Source: an uncultured Bacteroidota bacterium (GTDB lineage: Bacteria; Bacteroidota; Bacteroidia; UKL13-3). From it: DNA of 64,000 bases. Each line of letters starts with the position of its first letter. Position 1 is the first letter of the stretch. This document shows, in pieces, positions 10,601 through 18,690 of this stretch. Position numbers and translations under genes: made by a program. Below the pieces are notes generated by a model. It saw only the letters and a list, made by a program, of their open reading frames with translations. It had not been told where the DNA came from and did not search any database. The stretch lies in NCBI GenBank assembly GCA_903910445.1, contig CAIVZR010000056.1, positions 1-64,000 on the forward strand. Reading direction: 5' to 3'.

Positions 10601-10653
10601 ACATCAGCCAGGTGCTTTTTTAGCTGTCGCTTTAATAGTTTATGAATTTCCAT
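7630..10653 (-). CDS. Multi-PAS hybrid histidine kinase with receiver and Hpt domains
   Basis: A complete phosphorelay in one soluble protein (1007 residues from this start). In order: an N-terminal helical segment, three PAS domains with PAC tails (about 110-500), HisKA with phosphoacceptor His in MSHEIRTPLNGI (about 525), HATPase_c with N, G1 (DNGIGMD) and G2 (GGSGLGL) boxes, a receiver with ILMDLQMPVMGG (about 740-855), and Hpt with AHKLKPSLANLG (about 920). No membrane segment or signal peptide is seen, so it senses an intracellular cue. The ATG at 10653 is preferred because it overlaps the FIST stop as TAATG and gives the family-like start MEIHKLLKRQLKK; an ATG at 10710 would extend it by 19 residues into the FIST gene. 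It is the last gene of the operon, and the Hpt probably passes phosphate to the NtrC-type regulator. Confidence 0.92.
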   Translation of the reverse strand: MEIHKLLKRQLKKHLADVSLDSQEFNSFISAVSEAYESFEKDIEISNFAFNRSENDYREINLKLEKEATEKRISIRKLRETLLNLEDTTDTESDEEDLVGIVDYVKEQIAKRKKTEQELNKNANSINTLIRNINTGILVEDENRKVIFANQTFCNMFGIPVEAKFLVGADCSKAGEDAKHLFNDQEGFVNGIITRLEQQKNITGEILKLTDGRIFERDYIPIFIEEVYSGHFWNYTDITERRKTLDAIAESEALSRIIMNSAHEAIIAINQSGEVILWNPQAEKIFGWKEAEVLNSKLSNLIIPERYREEHERGMMHYQKTGVGPILQRLLELSAIKKSGDEFPVELSITPVNLGKRVILVSFIRDISDRKKAQENLAASELKYRSIIANMNLGLLEVDNNDIIQFANHSFCEMSGFELNELEGQKTSELLELGEHKELAQKKQELRQMGVSDAYEISIKDRIGNLRWWLVSGTPRYNEEGVVIGSIGIHLDITEQKKIEHELVLAREIAEQSALAKEAFLANMSHEIRTPLNGIIGMIRELRKHTLSAKQQSHLDSATKASQHLLSIINNILDFSKIEAGEFKLENHHFSLQEVITDVVQILQSQADENSIQLEKKIDINLKRVFIGDAARIRQILINLAGNAIKFSRNGNVIIQCECVTATDENQEVILKVIDNGIGMDPNYLKRIFTKFQQEDLSGSRSFGGSGLGLVITKELIDAMKGSILIESIKGEGTEVTVKLNLPLGNLSKLLEDVKSINVDNLRNKKILLVEDNEMNRLVVTNALLPYELNITEAANGEIAVDILKNQSFDLILMDLQMPVMGGIESTHIIREQLQIKTPIVALTANAFKSEIDKCLKAGMNSYITKPFEEENLLQVIVKEMGILNNLKTQKLNRAELYDLTQLREMSRGNREFVTKMLNIFIDTAQKLVMEFNDAFQIEDIDSIKRIAHKLKPSLANLGIHSLKNTIRDLEFFDPLVNSNAKLFEGVSYTTEVINAVVDSLKETELE

Positions 10654-11801
10654 TAATTCAGCTTCTCGGAAAATGTAGTAATTGTCATTGTTTGATTGTG
10701 CAATTGACATCTACCTTCATTATTGAAAGGTGATAGCTCACCATATGAATAGAATCCACTAATTGTAGTATTCTTATCGAAAATATCGGCAACAGCCTCT
10801 ACTTCTTCATCCACTCTTTGCTTAAGAATTAATTTACGTCCGACGCAACTAATTAATAGGGCGAAATCAGGTTTCCTGTTTAATTCATGATTAAATGAAA
10901 GTGATGCAGCTTGTGAAGCGGCGTCGATGAGGTTATCGAAATTGGCTTTCATTAATTTCACTCTTGCCCCCATAGGTATATCTCCAGCGAAAGTGAGTGA
11001 TTGATTCGCTTCATCTATAGATAAAATCGTCCTCACCAATATTTCGGAAGAGTCGGGCATTATAATCGCCAATGGGAACAATAGCGCTGATGAAGGCAGG
11101 TCATCGGCATATTTCCCTAAATAATCTTTATAGAGTTTCAATGCGTTATAATTATCAATCTCGTATAAAATATTATTGTTCGATTTGGTAACTGTTTTTT
11201 CGGGACCAAAAGTATCCCATCCACCCATCGACCCATGTCCAACTTGCAAATGCGCTCCATGAAATCCAATGGCCACTAACTCCCCAGTTTTAGGAACCTC
11301 ATTTAGGCCAACACCGGTTGATTGAAATAGAATGCCATCGGCCGCCAATCCACCGGTTACAGGAACACTCTTAGGTAAAATACTGGAGATGCCTTTTATT
11401 AACTCACTTCCATTAATCAATGAGCCATCCGATAATACCATTACATAGTTTATTTCATCTGCCAATATTTTATTTGCTAATGCGACACCCGCTTCTAAAC
11501 TGCTTTTATAATCAGCTATATTCACTTTTGCTGTACTGATGGGCGTATGACTAAATTCTAATGCGGTAATTACGACCGTATCATCAAATACTTCCTGATC
11601 ATATATTTCTCCGGCAGTGGAGCATATTGCGATTTCCGCCAATGGGAAATAGGCTCGTAACCGAGTGTAAAATTCGGGGTTCATTATAAGTGCCTTCTCT
11701 CCAAAGGCAAGAACTAATTGAGGCATATCGATACTAATATGCATCGTTTTCGAATACGGTACAATTTGAGAGTTTACATATTCAAATAATTTTGCCTTCA
11801 T
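10653..11801 (-). CDS. FIST domain sensor protein
   Basis: A 382-residue protein with FIST_N (about 40-230; VPVTGGLAADGILFQSTG, LVAIGFHGAHLQVGHG) and FIST_C (about 235-375; LISCVGRKLILKQRVDEEV, FYSYGELSP). FIST domains are predicted intracellular ligand-binding modules, often found with kinases, chemoreceptors or GGDEF proteins. Here FIST is a separate polypeptide translated just before a hybrid kinase (TAATG overlap) and three bases after the sigma54 activator. The arrangement suggests that it supplies the ligand-sensing input to that kinase. There is no signal peptide. The ligand is unknown. Confidence 0.9.
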   Translation of the reverse strand: MKAKLFEYVNSQIVPYSKTMHISIDMPQLVLAFGEKALIMNPEFYTRLRAYFPLAEIAICSTAGEIYDQEVFDDTVVITALEFSHTPISTAKVNIADYKSSLEAGVALANKILADEINYVMVLSDGSLINGSELIKGISSILPKSVPVTGGLAADGILFQSTGVGLNEVPKTGELVAIGFHGAHLQVGHGSMGGWDTFGPEKTVTKSNNNILYEIDNYNALKLYKDYLGKYADDLPSSALLFPLAIIMPDSSEILVRTILSIDEANQSLTFAGDIPMGARVKLMKANFDNLIDAASQAASLSFNHELNRKPDFALLISCVGRKLILKQRVDEEVEAVADIFDKNTTISGFYSYGELSPFNNEGRCQLHNQTMTITTFSEKLN

Positions 11802-11804
11802 ATC

Positions 11805-13157
11805 TTATAATTTAATTTCTCCTGATTTAATCATGTTATAAATGGTTGACTTACCAATATCGAGTTTGCCAGCCACTTCCACCACATTATCGCCATACTT
11901 TTTCAAGTAGAAGTGAATGATATCCGCGTTATATTCTTTCAATGTTTTTTCAATACTTGTAAAAACATTGTCGGCATTTAATGATTTATATGAAATATCT
12001 TCTCCTGTAATTTCCTTGCCATCACACATTACACAAGCCAAATCCATAATCGATTTGAGTTCTCTCACATTGCCTGGGTAGTTGTATTTTAAAAGTTTCT
12101 CTTTGGCCTCTTCTGAAATATGCAATGCCTTCATTTTATTTTCCTTAGCAAAGTGGTCGGTAAAATGCTTTGCTAGAATCAAAACATCTTTTCCTCTTTC
12201 CCGCAGTGGTGCCAATAAAATTGGCAAGCCAATCACACGATAATAAAGATCTTCACGAAAGTTGCCATTCTTTACTTCAACAGCCAAATCTTTATGGGTA
12301 GCTACCAATAATCGTGCATCAAACTTCACCGCCTCACTTCCTCCCACGCGCACCACTTCACGTTCTTGTAAAACTCTCAGTAATTTACTTTGTAAGTTTA
12401 AATCCAGCTCGGCAATTTCATCTAGAAAAATAGAGCCCCCGTCGGCTTCTTCAAACTTACCTGCCTTGCGCGCAACGGCACCTGTGAAAGCCCCTTTCTC
12501 ATGTCCGAACAATTCACTCTCGATAAGCTCTTTGGGTATGGCCGCCATGTTTACCGCGACGAATGGTTTATTCCTTCTTTCACTATTGTAATGAATGGCC
12601 TTTGCAACTACTTCTTTTCCGGTACCTGTTTCGCCACTTATCGAAACATTGATATTAGATTTGATTGCTTTCTCAATAAATGTAAATGATTTCTTTATCG
12701 CCGGACTCTGTCCTAGTAAAGTATTCTCAAAATCATATTTTGATTCTAATTGTTCACTGAGTTCTTCTACTTTATTTCGAAGATTAGAATTCTCTCTTAT
12801 TTTGAGTATGCTGTTCCAAAGCAGTTCCCTTGAGTTATCATCTTTGATAATATAATCAAATGCACCTTTCTTTAGCAAATCTAAGGCAATAGAAATTTCT
12901 TCTTGACCGCTAATAATAATCACAGGAATTTCCCGATTACTCTCCTTGATTTTCCTCAACAATACTTCACCACTCAAATCGGGTAAATTAAAATCAATAG
13001 AAATTACATTGGGTCGTTGATGAAGATTGTCTAGGCAAGCTTTTGCCGTATCAAGAAGAATGACTTCATATTCTGGGTTTAATGATAAATGATACGACAA
13101 TAGTTGTCCATACCATGGATCATCTTCTACAATGAAAATTTTGAAATTACTCATCAA
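11805..13157 (-). CDS. NtrC-family sigma54-dependent response regulator
   Basis: A 450-residue regulator: receiver domain at 5-120 (phospho-Asp in VISIDFNLPDLSG, Lys in IIKDDNS), AAA+ sigma54-interaction domain at about 145-370 (Walker A GETGTGKE, GAFTGA loop in GHEKGAFTGAVARK, Walker B GSIFLDEIAEL, arginine finger region REDLYYRV), and a Fis-type HTH at about 410-450 (VVEVAGKLDIGKSTIYNMI). The intact GAFTGA loop indicates that it activates RpoN holoenzyme. It is the first gene of a three-gene operon with a FIST sensor and hybrid kinase, so the kinase's Hpt is the likely phosphodonor. Target promoters could not be identified in this window. Confidence 0.95.
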   Translation of the reverse strand: MMSNFKIFIVEDDPWYGQLLSYHLSLNPEYEVILLDTAKACLDNLHQRPNVISIDFNLPDLSGEVLLRKIKESNREIPVIIISGQEEISIALDLLKKGAFDYIIKDDNSRELLWNSILKIRENSNLRNKVEELSEQLESKYDFENTLLGQSPAIKKSFTFIEKAIKSNINVSISGETGTGKEVVAKAIHYNSERRNKPFVAVNMAAIPKELIESELFGHEKGAFTGAVARKAGKFEEADGGSIFLDEIAELDLNLQSKLLRVLQEREVVRVGGSEAVKFDARLLVATHKDLAVEVKNGNFREDLYYRVIGLPILLAPLRERGKDVLILAKHFTDHFAKENKMKALHISEEAKEKLLKYNYPGNVRELKSIMDLACVMCDGKEITGEDISYKSLNADNVFTSIEKTLKEYNADIIHFYLKKYGDNVVEVAGKLDIGKSTIYNMIKSGEIKL

Positions 13158-13200
13158 TAATAATAGCTTTATAGTTTACAGTGTTATTTGTTGTAAGGTT

Positions 13201-13208
13201 CAAAAGTA
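13201..13208 (-). promoter_or_regulatory. Bacteroidota -7 element (TACTTTTG) of the NtrC-FIST-kinase operon
   Basis: Exact TAnnTTTG on the minus strand, 43 nt before the ATG at 13157. No clear -33 TTTG at 17-23 nt spacing. The remaining bases to 13509 hold nothing else recognisable. Confidence 0.45.
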
Positions 13209-13509
13209 TACATTTAATTAGATATTTTGAATACCGTAGAATATTGCCAAAATTCTTGCTTTATGAATGCAAATTTTAGACTATTAAGGATACAAATTCA
13301 GCCTCAAAAACCAGGATTCAGACTCCCTTTCCTTAATTTAATGGCGAAAATTTCAGGATAAATATTAGTTCGTCTTAAATTGGGAATTATCATATTCTAG
13401 CGGTGGAGAATTTGAAGATTTAGGTCGAAAAAATCGTTACAATTTTATTTTCAGCATGGGAATCAAGTCTGAATTAAACCCCTTTCCTTGATAAAAAATA
13501 AATTATTAG

Positions 13510-13932
13510 CTATCCAATCACTAAAAAATAAACATCGGTTTTGTTTCTGCGGATATTTAGACATTCGAAACCTCCCGATTCGGGAATAAATTCGATTAAA
13601 TCGAAGCTCTTGCATGACTTTGGAAGCCCTGTGAAGATCAGTGTGAATCGCACCGTTTCCATGGCCTTCACTGGCATCCATTGCGGGTAGAGCGTGATAT
13701 TCTCGGAGGCGACCAAATCGCTGCAATGACTCGAATCATTATCTAATAAATGGGTGGATCTCCAAATACGAATTTGATCATCAAATATTTGAGCGGTGTA
13801 TTCACAATGCACTACCACCTGCGACTCGGTTATTGGCTTACTGGCCAACTCCTGTCGCACCGACTCACTAATTTGAGGCTGGGTAACAGGTTTAGGGGTC
13901 TTCGGTTTCTTTATTGTGGGCATAATACTCAA
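13510..13932 (-). CDS. Conserved Bacteroidota protein of unknown function
   Basis: A 140-residue protein with a proline/lysine-rich N-terminus (KKPKTPKPVTQP) and a C-terminal beta-rich segment: VRFTLIFTGLPKSCKSFDLIEFIPESGGFECLNIRRNKTDVYFL. The pattern FTLIF-GLP-C-SFDL-E-IPE-GGF---I-RNKTDVY is one I recognise from uncharacterised Bacteroidota proteins, often as a C-terminal module. No signal peptide is seen. It is preferred over an overlapping 87-codon frame at 13463-13726 because its translation looks protein-like and ends in the conserved motif. It is divergent from the P450 gene. No function is assigned. Confidence 0.6.
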   Translation of the reverse strand: MSIMPTIKKPKTPKPVTQPQISESVRQELASKPITESQVVVHCEYTAQIFDDQIRIWRSTHLLDNDSSHCSDLVASENITLYPQWMPVKAMETVRFTLIFTGLPKSCKSFDLIEFIPESGGFECLNIRRNKTDVYFLVIG

Positions 13933-14105
13933 TGCAAAGTAATTGAATTTTCAGCAAATGAAAGCTCCTATGTGAAGAAAGCTATCCTCATTAGCTCTAG
14001 ATAATATCCACCATAAATTATACTATCAACATTAAAAATTACAATGACACCAATCCCATTCTTTTCCTATCTTGCCCAGAGATATATCAACAAGAATTAA
14101 GGCGC

Positions 14106-15173
14106 ATGCTCCATCCCAATCTAAATCAGAACCCGCCACCAATCAAGGAATGGAGCCCTGATTTAAATGCATGGAAGATTCATTCTTACCAATTGGTATT
14201 ATCCATCTTGAGCGACCCACGTTTTGCGACGGTAGGGGCAAGTAATCAAAATGAACAATTGTCTATTCCAAGCAATCCTTTAGAATTAGCATCCCCCAAC
14301 CCAGTTATTATTGATGCCTTTCAACAAGAACTGCTTTGGGTTAGAAATAAAATGCATACAGCAATTGATGCTCGTTGCCTAAGTGTTCTAACCAAATCCG
14401 ATATCGATATCTATCAAGATATTATTTTGCCTTGTTGCCAGCAACTTGCTATAGAATTAACCGATGGCAGCATTACACAAAAGGAAGCACCTTTATTACT
14501 TGACGCGGCCTATGAATTATTTTTAATGAATGATACCAACGAGCCGCTTCAAGCCCATGAAGCCGTGTCTTTCCTTTCCAATTTTTTCTTAAATAGATTA
14601 CATCCTCTATCACCACAGCATCAAACCGATTTTATAAATACCCTCACACAAGCTGATGTTGAACCTTCAATGCTAATTGCACCATTAGTGCAATTATTTA
14701 CAGGGTTGGCTACTTCACTCCCATTACTTATTTCAAATGTGATGCTTGCCTTATTTACGAATGAAGAAGCGCAAAAGCAATATTTAATTTCGCCATCCAA
14801 AAGTATTAATGAGCTATTGCGTTATGCGGGGCCGGCGCAATATGTTTACAGAATGGCGTTAGAAGGTGGTTCAATAAACGATTATTCCTTCAAACGTGGA
14901 GACCGATTGGCATTGTTTCTAATCTCTGCCAACATGGATTCAACGCAATTTAAATGTCCACATCAACTACAACTAAAACGCGCAGCAGTTGCACATGTTA
15001 GTTTAGGTTATGGAATACATGCTTGCCTAGGTGCACCACTCATTCGTGCAGCTCTTCAAATTATTCCTGAAAGTATTTTAAAGCATTTCCCCAGTATACA
15101 ACTCGATATGAATTCAATTCAATGGGGCGGAAGTAAAGGGATTCAGGGAGTGGTAAGAATGAATTCACTTTAG
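14106..15173 (+). CDS. Cytochrome P450
   Basis: A 355-residue soluble haem-thiolate monooxygenase-like protein, shorter than the usual 390-410. The K-helix ExxR is present (Glu236, Arg239 in NELLRYAG). The haem loop is SLGYGIHACLGAPLIR with the proximal ligand Cys307; the usual leading Phe is Leu. In the I-helix, where most P450s have (A/G)Gx(D/E)T, this protein has TGLATS (199-204): Thr203 is kept but the acidic residue is Ala. This may alter oxygen activation or favour a peroxygenase-like reaction. No ferredoxin or ferredoxin reductase gene is adjacent, so redox partners lie elsewhere. The substrate is unknown. Confidence 0.88.
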   Translation: MLHPNLNQNPPPIKEWSPDLNAWKIHSYQLVLSILSDPRFATVGASNQNEQLSIPSNPLELASPNPVIIDAFQQELLWVRNKMHTAIDARCLSVLTKSDIDIYQDIILPCCQQLAIELTDGSITQKEAPLLLDAAYELFLMNDTNEPLQAHEAVSFLSNFFLNRLHPLSPQHQTDFINTLTQADVEPSMLIAPLVQLFTGLATSLPLLISNVMLALFTNEEAQKQYLISPSKSINELLRYAGPAQYVYRMALEGGSINDYSFKRGDRLALFLISANMDSTQFKCPHQLQLKRAAVAHVSLGYGIHACLGAPLIRAALQIIPESILKHFPSIQLDMNSIQWGGSKGIQGVVRMNSL

Positions 15174-15254
15174 TGCAATATTTCCAGAAAGATTTTATTA
15201 TTCCTCCCAAGAGCTAAGGTTCATCCCAATACAAATTCAAAATTCATTCACCGA

Positions 15255-15443
15255 TTATAGGTTTTTAGAAGCTTGTTCATAGTTATCGTAATAAAATTTA
15301 TAGACGGAAACGAGTAAATATTCGTAAATGCTAAATGGAAGTATTCTTTCCCGTTTAAAAGAGTCTTTCTTGGTTTTGGTTTGACTAAATATTAGTAAAG
15401 GAATTATAAATAAAATTAAAAAGTGAAAGAATCGATGGTTCAT
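15255..15443 (-). CDS. Possible small exported peptide
   Basis: A 62-residue frame starting with a good signal peptide (MNHRFFHFLILFIIPLLIFSQ) followed by a charged stretch and IYEYLLVSVYKFYYDNYEQ. The export signal argues against a random frame, but there is no recognised domain. The tail loosely recalls the first helix of secreted YidD-like (PF01809) proteins, whose Cys-rich core would be missing, so it could be a truncated remnant. Confidence 0.3.
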   Translation of the reverse strand: MNHRFFHFLILFIIPLLIFSQTKTKKDSFKRERILPFSIYEYLLVSVYKFYYDNYEQASKNL

Positions 15444-15558
15444 TAATTTTCTCGTGAGGTAAATAAAAAAACAGCAAATAAAATTTTCAATACTCCTTTT
15501 TAGGCAATATTAATAGCAGTACATAAGTAATAGAAAAAGAAAAGTATGAAAGTGCTAA

Positions 15559-16590
15559 TTATGATTTCAAACCTGCATTCACTAAGGGTATCACTTTCTT
15601 TCCAATGAGTTCGATTGACTGCATCAATTTATCATGTATAATATCGGCGTTATCCATTTGAAAAGTGAAACGTGATATGCCACCTAAGGCTTCACTATGT
15701 CTTAGAATTTTTTCGGCAACCTCTTCCGCACTTCCCACCACCAATGCGCCTGTTGGTCCATTTTGCGCATCAAATCGAGGGCGACTCACAGGAGGCCAAC
15801 CACGTTCTTTCCCAATACGGGTGAAGGTTTCGGCATAACCCGGATAATAGGTATTCACTGCTTCTTCGCTCGTATTAGCCACGAATCCTAAAGAATGTAA
15901 TCCAACCTGAAGCTTTTCTGGCGCATGCCCTGCTTGGGCTCCAGCCTGCCGATACAAATCAACTAAAGGACGAAAGCGATGTGTTTCCCCACCAATAACT
16001 GCCACCATCAATGGCAATCCCATAGCACCAGCACGTGCAAAAGACTGAGGCGTACCACCAACACCCAACCATATTGGCATCGATTCTTGCAAGGGTCGAG
16101 GATAGATTGACTGTTCCTCCAATGCAGGTCTGAAACGTCCACTCCAATTCACTTCTTCATTATCGCGTATATTGAGTAAGAGCCCCAGCTTCTCAATGAA
16201 GAGGGCATCATAATCCTGAAGGTTTAATCCGAATAATGGAAATGCTTCGGTGAATGAGCCACGCCCAACCACAATTTCAGCGCGACCATTAGAAATTAAA
16301 TCGAGGGTGGCAAACTCTTGAAAAACACGCACCGGATCGGCAGCGCTAAGCACGGTTACCGCGCTGGTAAGTATAATTTTTTTTGTGCGTGCTGCCGCTG
16401 CAGCCAAGATCACAACAGTAGCCGAATCCAAAAATTCTTTACGGTGATGTTCTCCAATTCCGAATACATGAAGTCCACAGGTATCAGCGTGTTCAATACG
16501 TTCGAGTAATTGTGTGATGGAGGTGGTTCTATCGATTCCATTATTGTTGAGACTGCCTGCTGCAGCGAAACTATCAATTCCTATTTGCAT
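15559..16590 (-). CDS. LLM-class flavin-dependent oxidoreductase
   Basis: A 343-residue bacterial luciferase-like (TIM-barrel, FMN-type) oxidoreductase. Signatures are GIGEHHRKEF (about 45), LSAADPVRVFQEFATLDLIS (about 83) and GRAEIVVGRGSFTEAF (about 104). The ATG at 16590 (MQIGIDSF) is preferred over an upstream ATG at 16626 because family members start directly with the first beta strand. The protein probably uses reduced flavin from a separate reductase to oxidise a small molecule. It is downstream of cutC on the same strand with 153 bp between. The substrate is unknown. Confidence 0.9.
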   Translation of the reverse strand: MQIGIDSFAAAGSLNNNGIDRTTSITQLLERIEHADTCGLHVFGIGEHHRKEFLDSATVVILAAAAARTKKIILTSAVTVLSAADPVRVFQEFATLDLISNGRAEIVVGRGSFTEAFPLFGLNLQDYDALFIEKLGLLLNIRDNEEVNWSGRFRPALEEQSIYPRPLQESMPIWLGVGGTPQSFARAGAMGLPLMVAVIGGETHRFRPLVDLYRQAGAQAGHAPEKLQVGLHSLGFVANTSEEAVNTYYPGYAETFTRIGKERGWPPVSRPRFDAQNGPTGALVVGSAEEVAEKILRHSEALGGISRFTFQMDNADIIHDKLMQSIELIGKKVIPLVNAGLKS

Positions 16591-16743
16591 GTTTATAGTT
16601 TGGTTTTCCTTATTGTCAAATAGCAAAAACTATGATTAAATTTACTAAATATGTGAATTCAAAATAAGATTATTATTAAGATATAAAATAATTTAGATGA
16701 AAGTAATTAAACGAGATTCTGAATCTCCTAGTTTGAATTTCAA

Positions 16744-17457
16744 TTAAATTAGATCGAGCACCTGTCGTAATGCCATTACTTTTTCCAAACTCGTTACTTG
16801 AGTGGGTTTTATAGTTATACTTTGATTGGATGCAATTTCTGCAATATTCATTTTACAAGTCGCGTGAACACTGCGCACTTCCGTTTTTGCCACTATGGCT
16901 GCGGCATTTTCGGCTGTGATTCCCGACCCCGCCTGTATTTCTATTCGATGGCCATATTTATTTTGCAAATTTGCAATTGTTTCCATCCCTTCCCATGCCG
17001 TTGATTTACCTCCGCTGGTAAGAATTCTCTCAAAGCCAAGGTCGATGATGGTTCCAGCCGCGGTAATTAAATTATCACTAGCATCGATGGCACGATGAAA
17101 AGTGGCTGGCCCCTGATTCCAGGCTTTCAGAATGCGTTTGCATGCGTCTTCGTTTACTTTTCCATTTTCATTAAGTGCACCAAACACAATTCCATTCACG
17201 CCCAGTTCCCTACAAATCCCTACATCTTGAATCATGATTTCAAGTTCGTTATCAGAATAAACAAAGTTACCACCACGGGCACGTATCATCACATAAATAG
17301 GTAGCTTTATTTTCTCCTTCACCTGCTTTATCATACCATATGATGGCGTACAACCACCTTCTTGTAAGTTCTCAAAAAGCTCTATGCGCTGGGCTCCCCC
17401 TTGCGCTGCATGAAGGCAGGAGGTAAAACTATTACATGCTATTTCGAGTGTCAACAT
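16744..17457 (-). CDS. cutC: CutC family protein
   Basis: A 237-residue TIM-barrel protein of the CutC family, of normal length. Conserved segments: LEIACNSFTSCLHAAQGGAQRIELFENLQEGGCTPS (given in parts), YVMIRARGGNFVYS, GVNGIVFGAL, TFHRAIDAS, RILTSGGKSTAWEG and IQAGSGI. CutC was named for copper tolerance in E. coli, but its molecular activity is not settled. It lies 57 bp downstream of the glycosylasparaginase gene on the same strand, which suggests co-transcription. Confidence 0.93.
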   Translation of the reverse strand: MLTLEIACNSFTSCLHAAQGGAQRIELFENLQEGGCTPSYGMIKQVKEKIKLPIYVMIRARGGNFVYSDNELEIMIQDVGICRELGVNGIVFGALNENGKVNEDACKRILKAWNQGPATFHRAIDASDNLITAAGTIIDLGFERILTSGGKSTAWEGMETIANLQNKYGHRIEIQAGSGITAENAAAIVAKTEVRSVHATCKMNIAEIASNQSITIKPTQVTSLEKVMALRQVLDLI

Positions 17458-17514
17458 TGGCTTTTGATTTTAATAAATTATAATTTTGAAATGCATGTAT
17501 TGTTCGAATTGGAA

Positions 17515-18543
17515 TTACTGCATCATAAATTTGCTATCGATTTTTTTTGTATCTCCATTCCCATCAGTCACACCATAATCAAAATTACGATGCAATGCAT
17601 AGCCTCCATATTCACCTTTTTTATTGATGGCAATAAATCCAACCTGAATTGTATTTGCATCTTTGGGCGTATTCTTCTTTATGCGTTCAACAGCTTTTTT
17701 ACATGCTTGTTCCGGACTCATTCCCTGGCGCATAAATTCAACTACCAGAAAACTGCCACAAATTCGAATCACCTCTTCTCCTTGACCGGTAGCTGTTGCA
17801 GCCCCTACTTCATTATCAACATACAGGCCCGCGCCAATAATAGGCGAATCACCAATACGGCCTCTCATCTTAAATCCCATGCCACTGGTAGTGCATGCCC
17901 CGCTTAGATTCCCGTTCTTATCCATGGCAATCATTCCAATGGTATCATGATTGAATTCGTTGGCTTCATCGCCTGGTGCAATATAAGGACCATGCCCTTT
18001 CTCAATATTCATCACAGGTTTATATTCACTTTTACGCAACCATTCTTCATAGGCTCTCTTTGCATGAAAGCTAAGTTCGAGTCCTTGAAGCTCCATCCCA
18101 TTTTGTACTGCAAATTGTTGTGCACCCGCACCAACCAGCATCACATGGGGTGTTTTTTCCATCACCAAACGCGCCACATGAATGGGGCTCTTTATTTGTT
18201 CCAGCGCAGCCACACTTCCAATCTGATACTTGTGATCCATGATACATGCATCCAGGGTAACAATCCCTTCTCTATCGGGGTTGGCACCGAGGCCCACGCA
18301 ACAATTTTCGGGATCATTCTCCGATACTTGCACTCCCGCTTCTACAGCATCGAGGGCAGTACCACCTTCTGATAGTATTTTCCAAGCTGGCACGTTGGCT
18401 GTCTTCGATTGGTTATACCAGGTGCTAAGCACAATGGGTTTATTCACCGGTTTGGTAAGCGATGCTATGGTTTGTGAGCGGCCTTTCAAGGATAGCGCGA
18501 GTCCTGAAATGCCCAAGGAGGCGAGGAGTTGTCGACGATTCAT
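17515..18543 (-). CDS. N4-(beta-N-acetylglucosaminyl)-L-asparaginase (glycosylasparaginase)
   Basis: A 342-residue Ntn-hydrolase that cleaves the GlcNAc-Asn bond after glycoprotein breakdown. Autoprocessing should occur before Thr201 in HDTIGMIA, giving alpha and beta chains. Substrate-site motifs GRIGDSPIIGAGLY and ATATGQGEE are present. The N-terminus MNRRQLLASLGISGLALS looks like a twin-arginine-type export signal, so the enzyme is probably periplasmic. Length and motifs resemble the Elizabethkingia/Flavobacterium glycosylasparaginase more than plant-type isoaspartyl peptidases. It is probably the first gene of a short minus-strand unit with cutC. Confidence 0.9.
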   Translation of the reverse strand: MNRRQLLASLGISGLALSLKGRSQTIASLTKPVNKPIVLSTWYNQSKTANVPAWKILSEGGTALDAVEAGVQVSENDPENCCVGLGANPDREGIVTLDACIMDHKYQIGSVAALEQIKSPIHVARLVMEKTPHVMLVGAGAQQFAVQNGMELQGLELSFHAKRAYEEWLRKSEYKPVMNIEKGHGPYIAPGDEANEFNHDTIGMIAMDKNGNLSGACTTSGMGFKMRGRIGDSPIIGAGLYVDNEVGAATATGQGEEVIRICGSFLVVEFMRQGMSPEQACKKAVERIKKNTPKDANTIQVGFIAINKKGEYGGYALHRNFDYGVTDGNGDTKKIDSKFMMQ

Positions 18544-18690
18544 GTGTGAAAAGTAAATAATTTATTTAGGGTAGCAAAATTGCAACTTTGAATCCGTAAA
18601 TGTTGTTCAATGATTTTTCTAATCTCACCTTTTTTTTGTTTTATTTACACGGGAAAATGTAATTCCTAATTCTATATTTACGCAACCTAC

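Noticed and set aside
10654-10710. 19-residue N-terminal extension of the hybrid kinase into the FIST gene
   Set aside because: The TAATG stop-start overlap at 10651-10655 gives a family-like start and is a common operon arrangement.
13463-13726. 87-codon minus-strand frame overlapping the conserved 140-residue gene
   Set aside because: The overlapping frame 13510-13932 contains a family-like conserved C-terminal motif; this one has no protein-like pattern.
18385-18400. TGGCAC sequence resembling half of a sigma54 promoter
   Set aside because: It lies within the glycosylasparaginase coding region and lacks a correctly spaced TTGC half.
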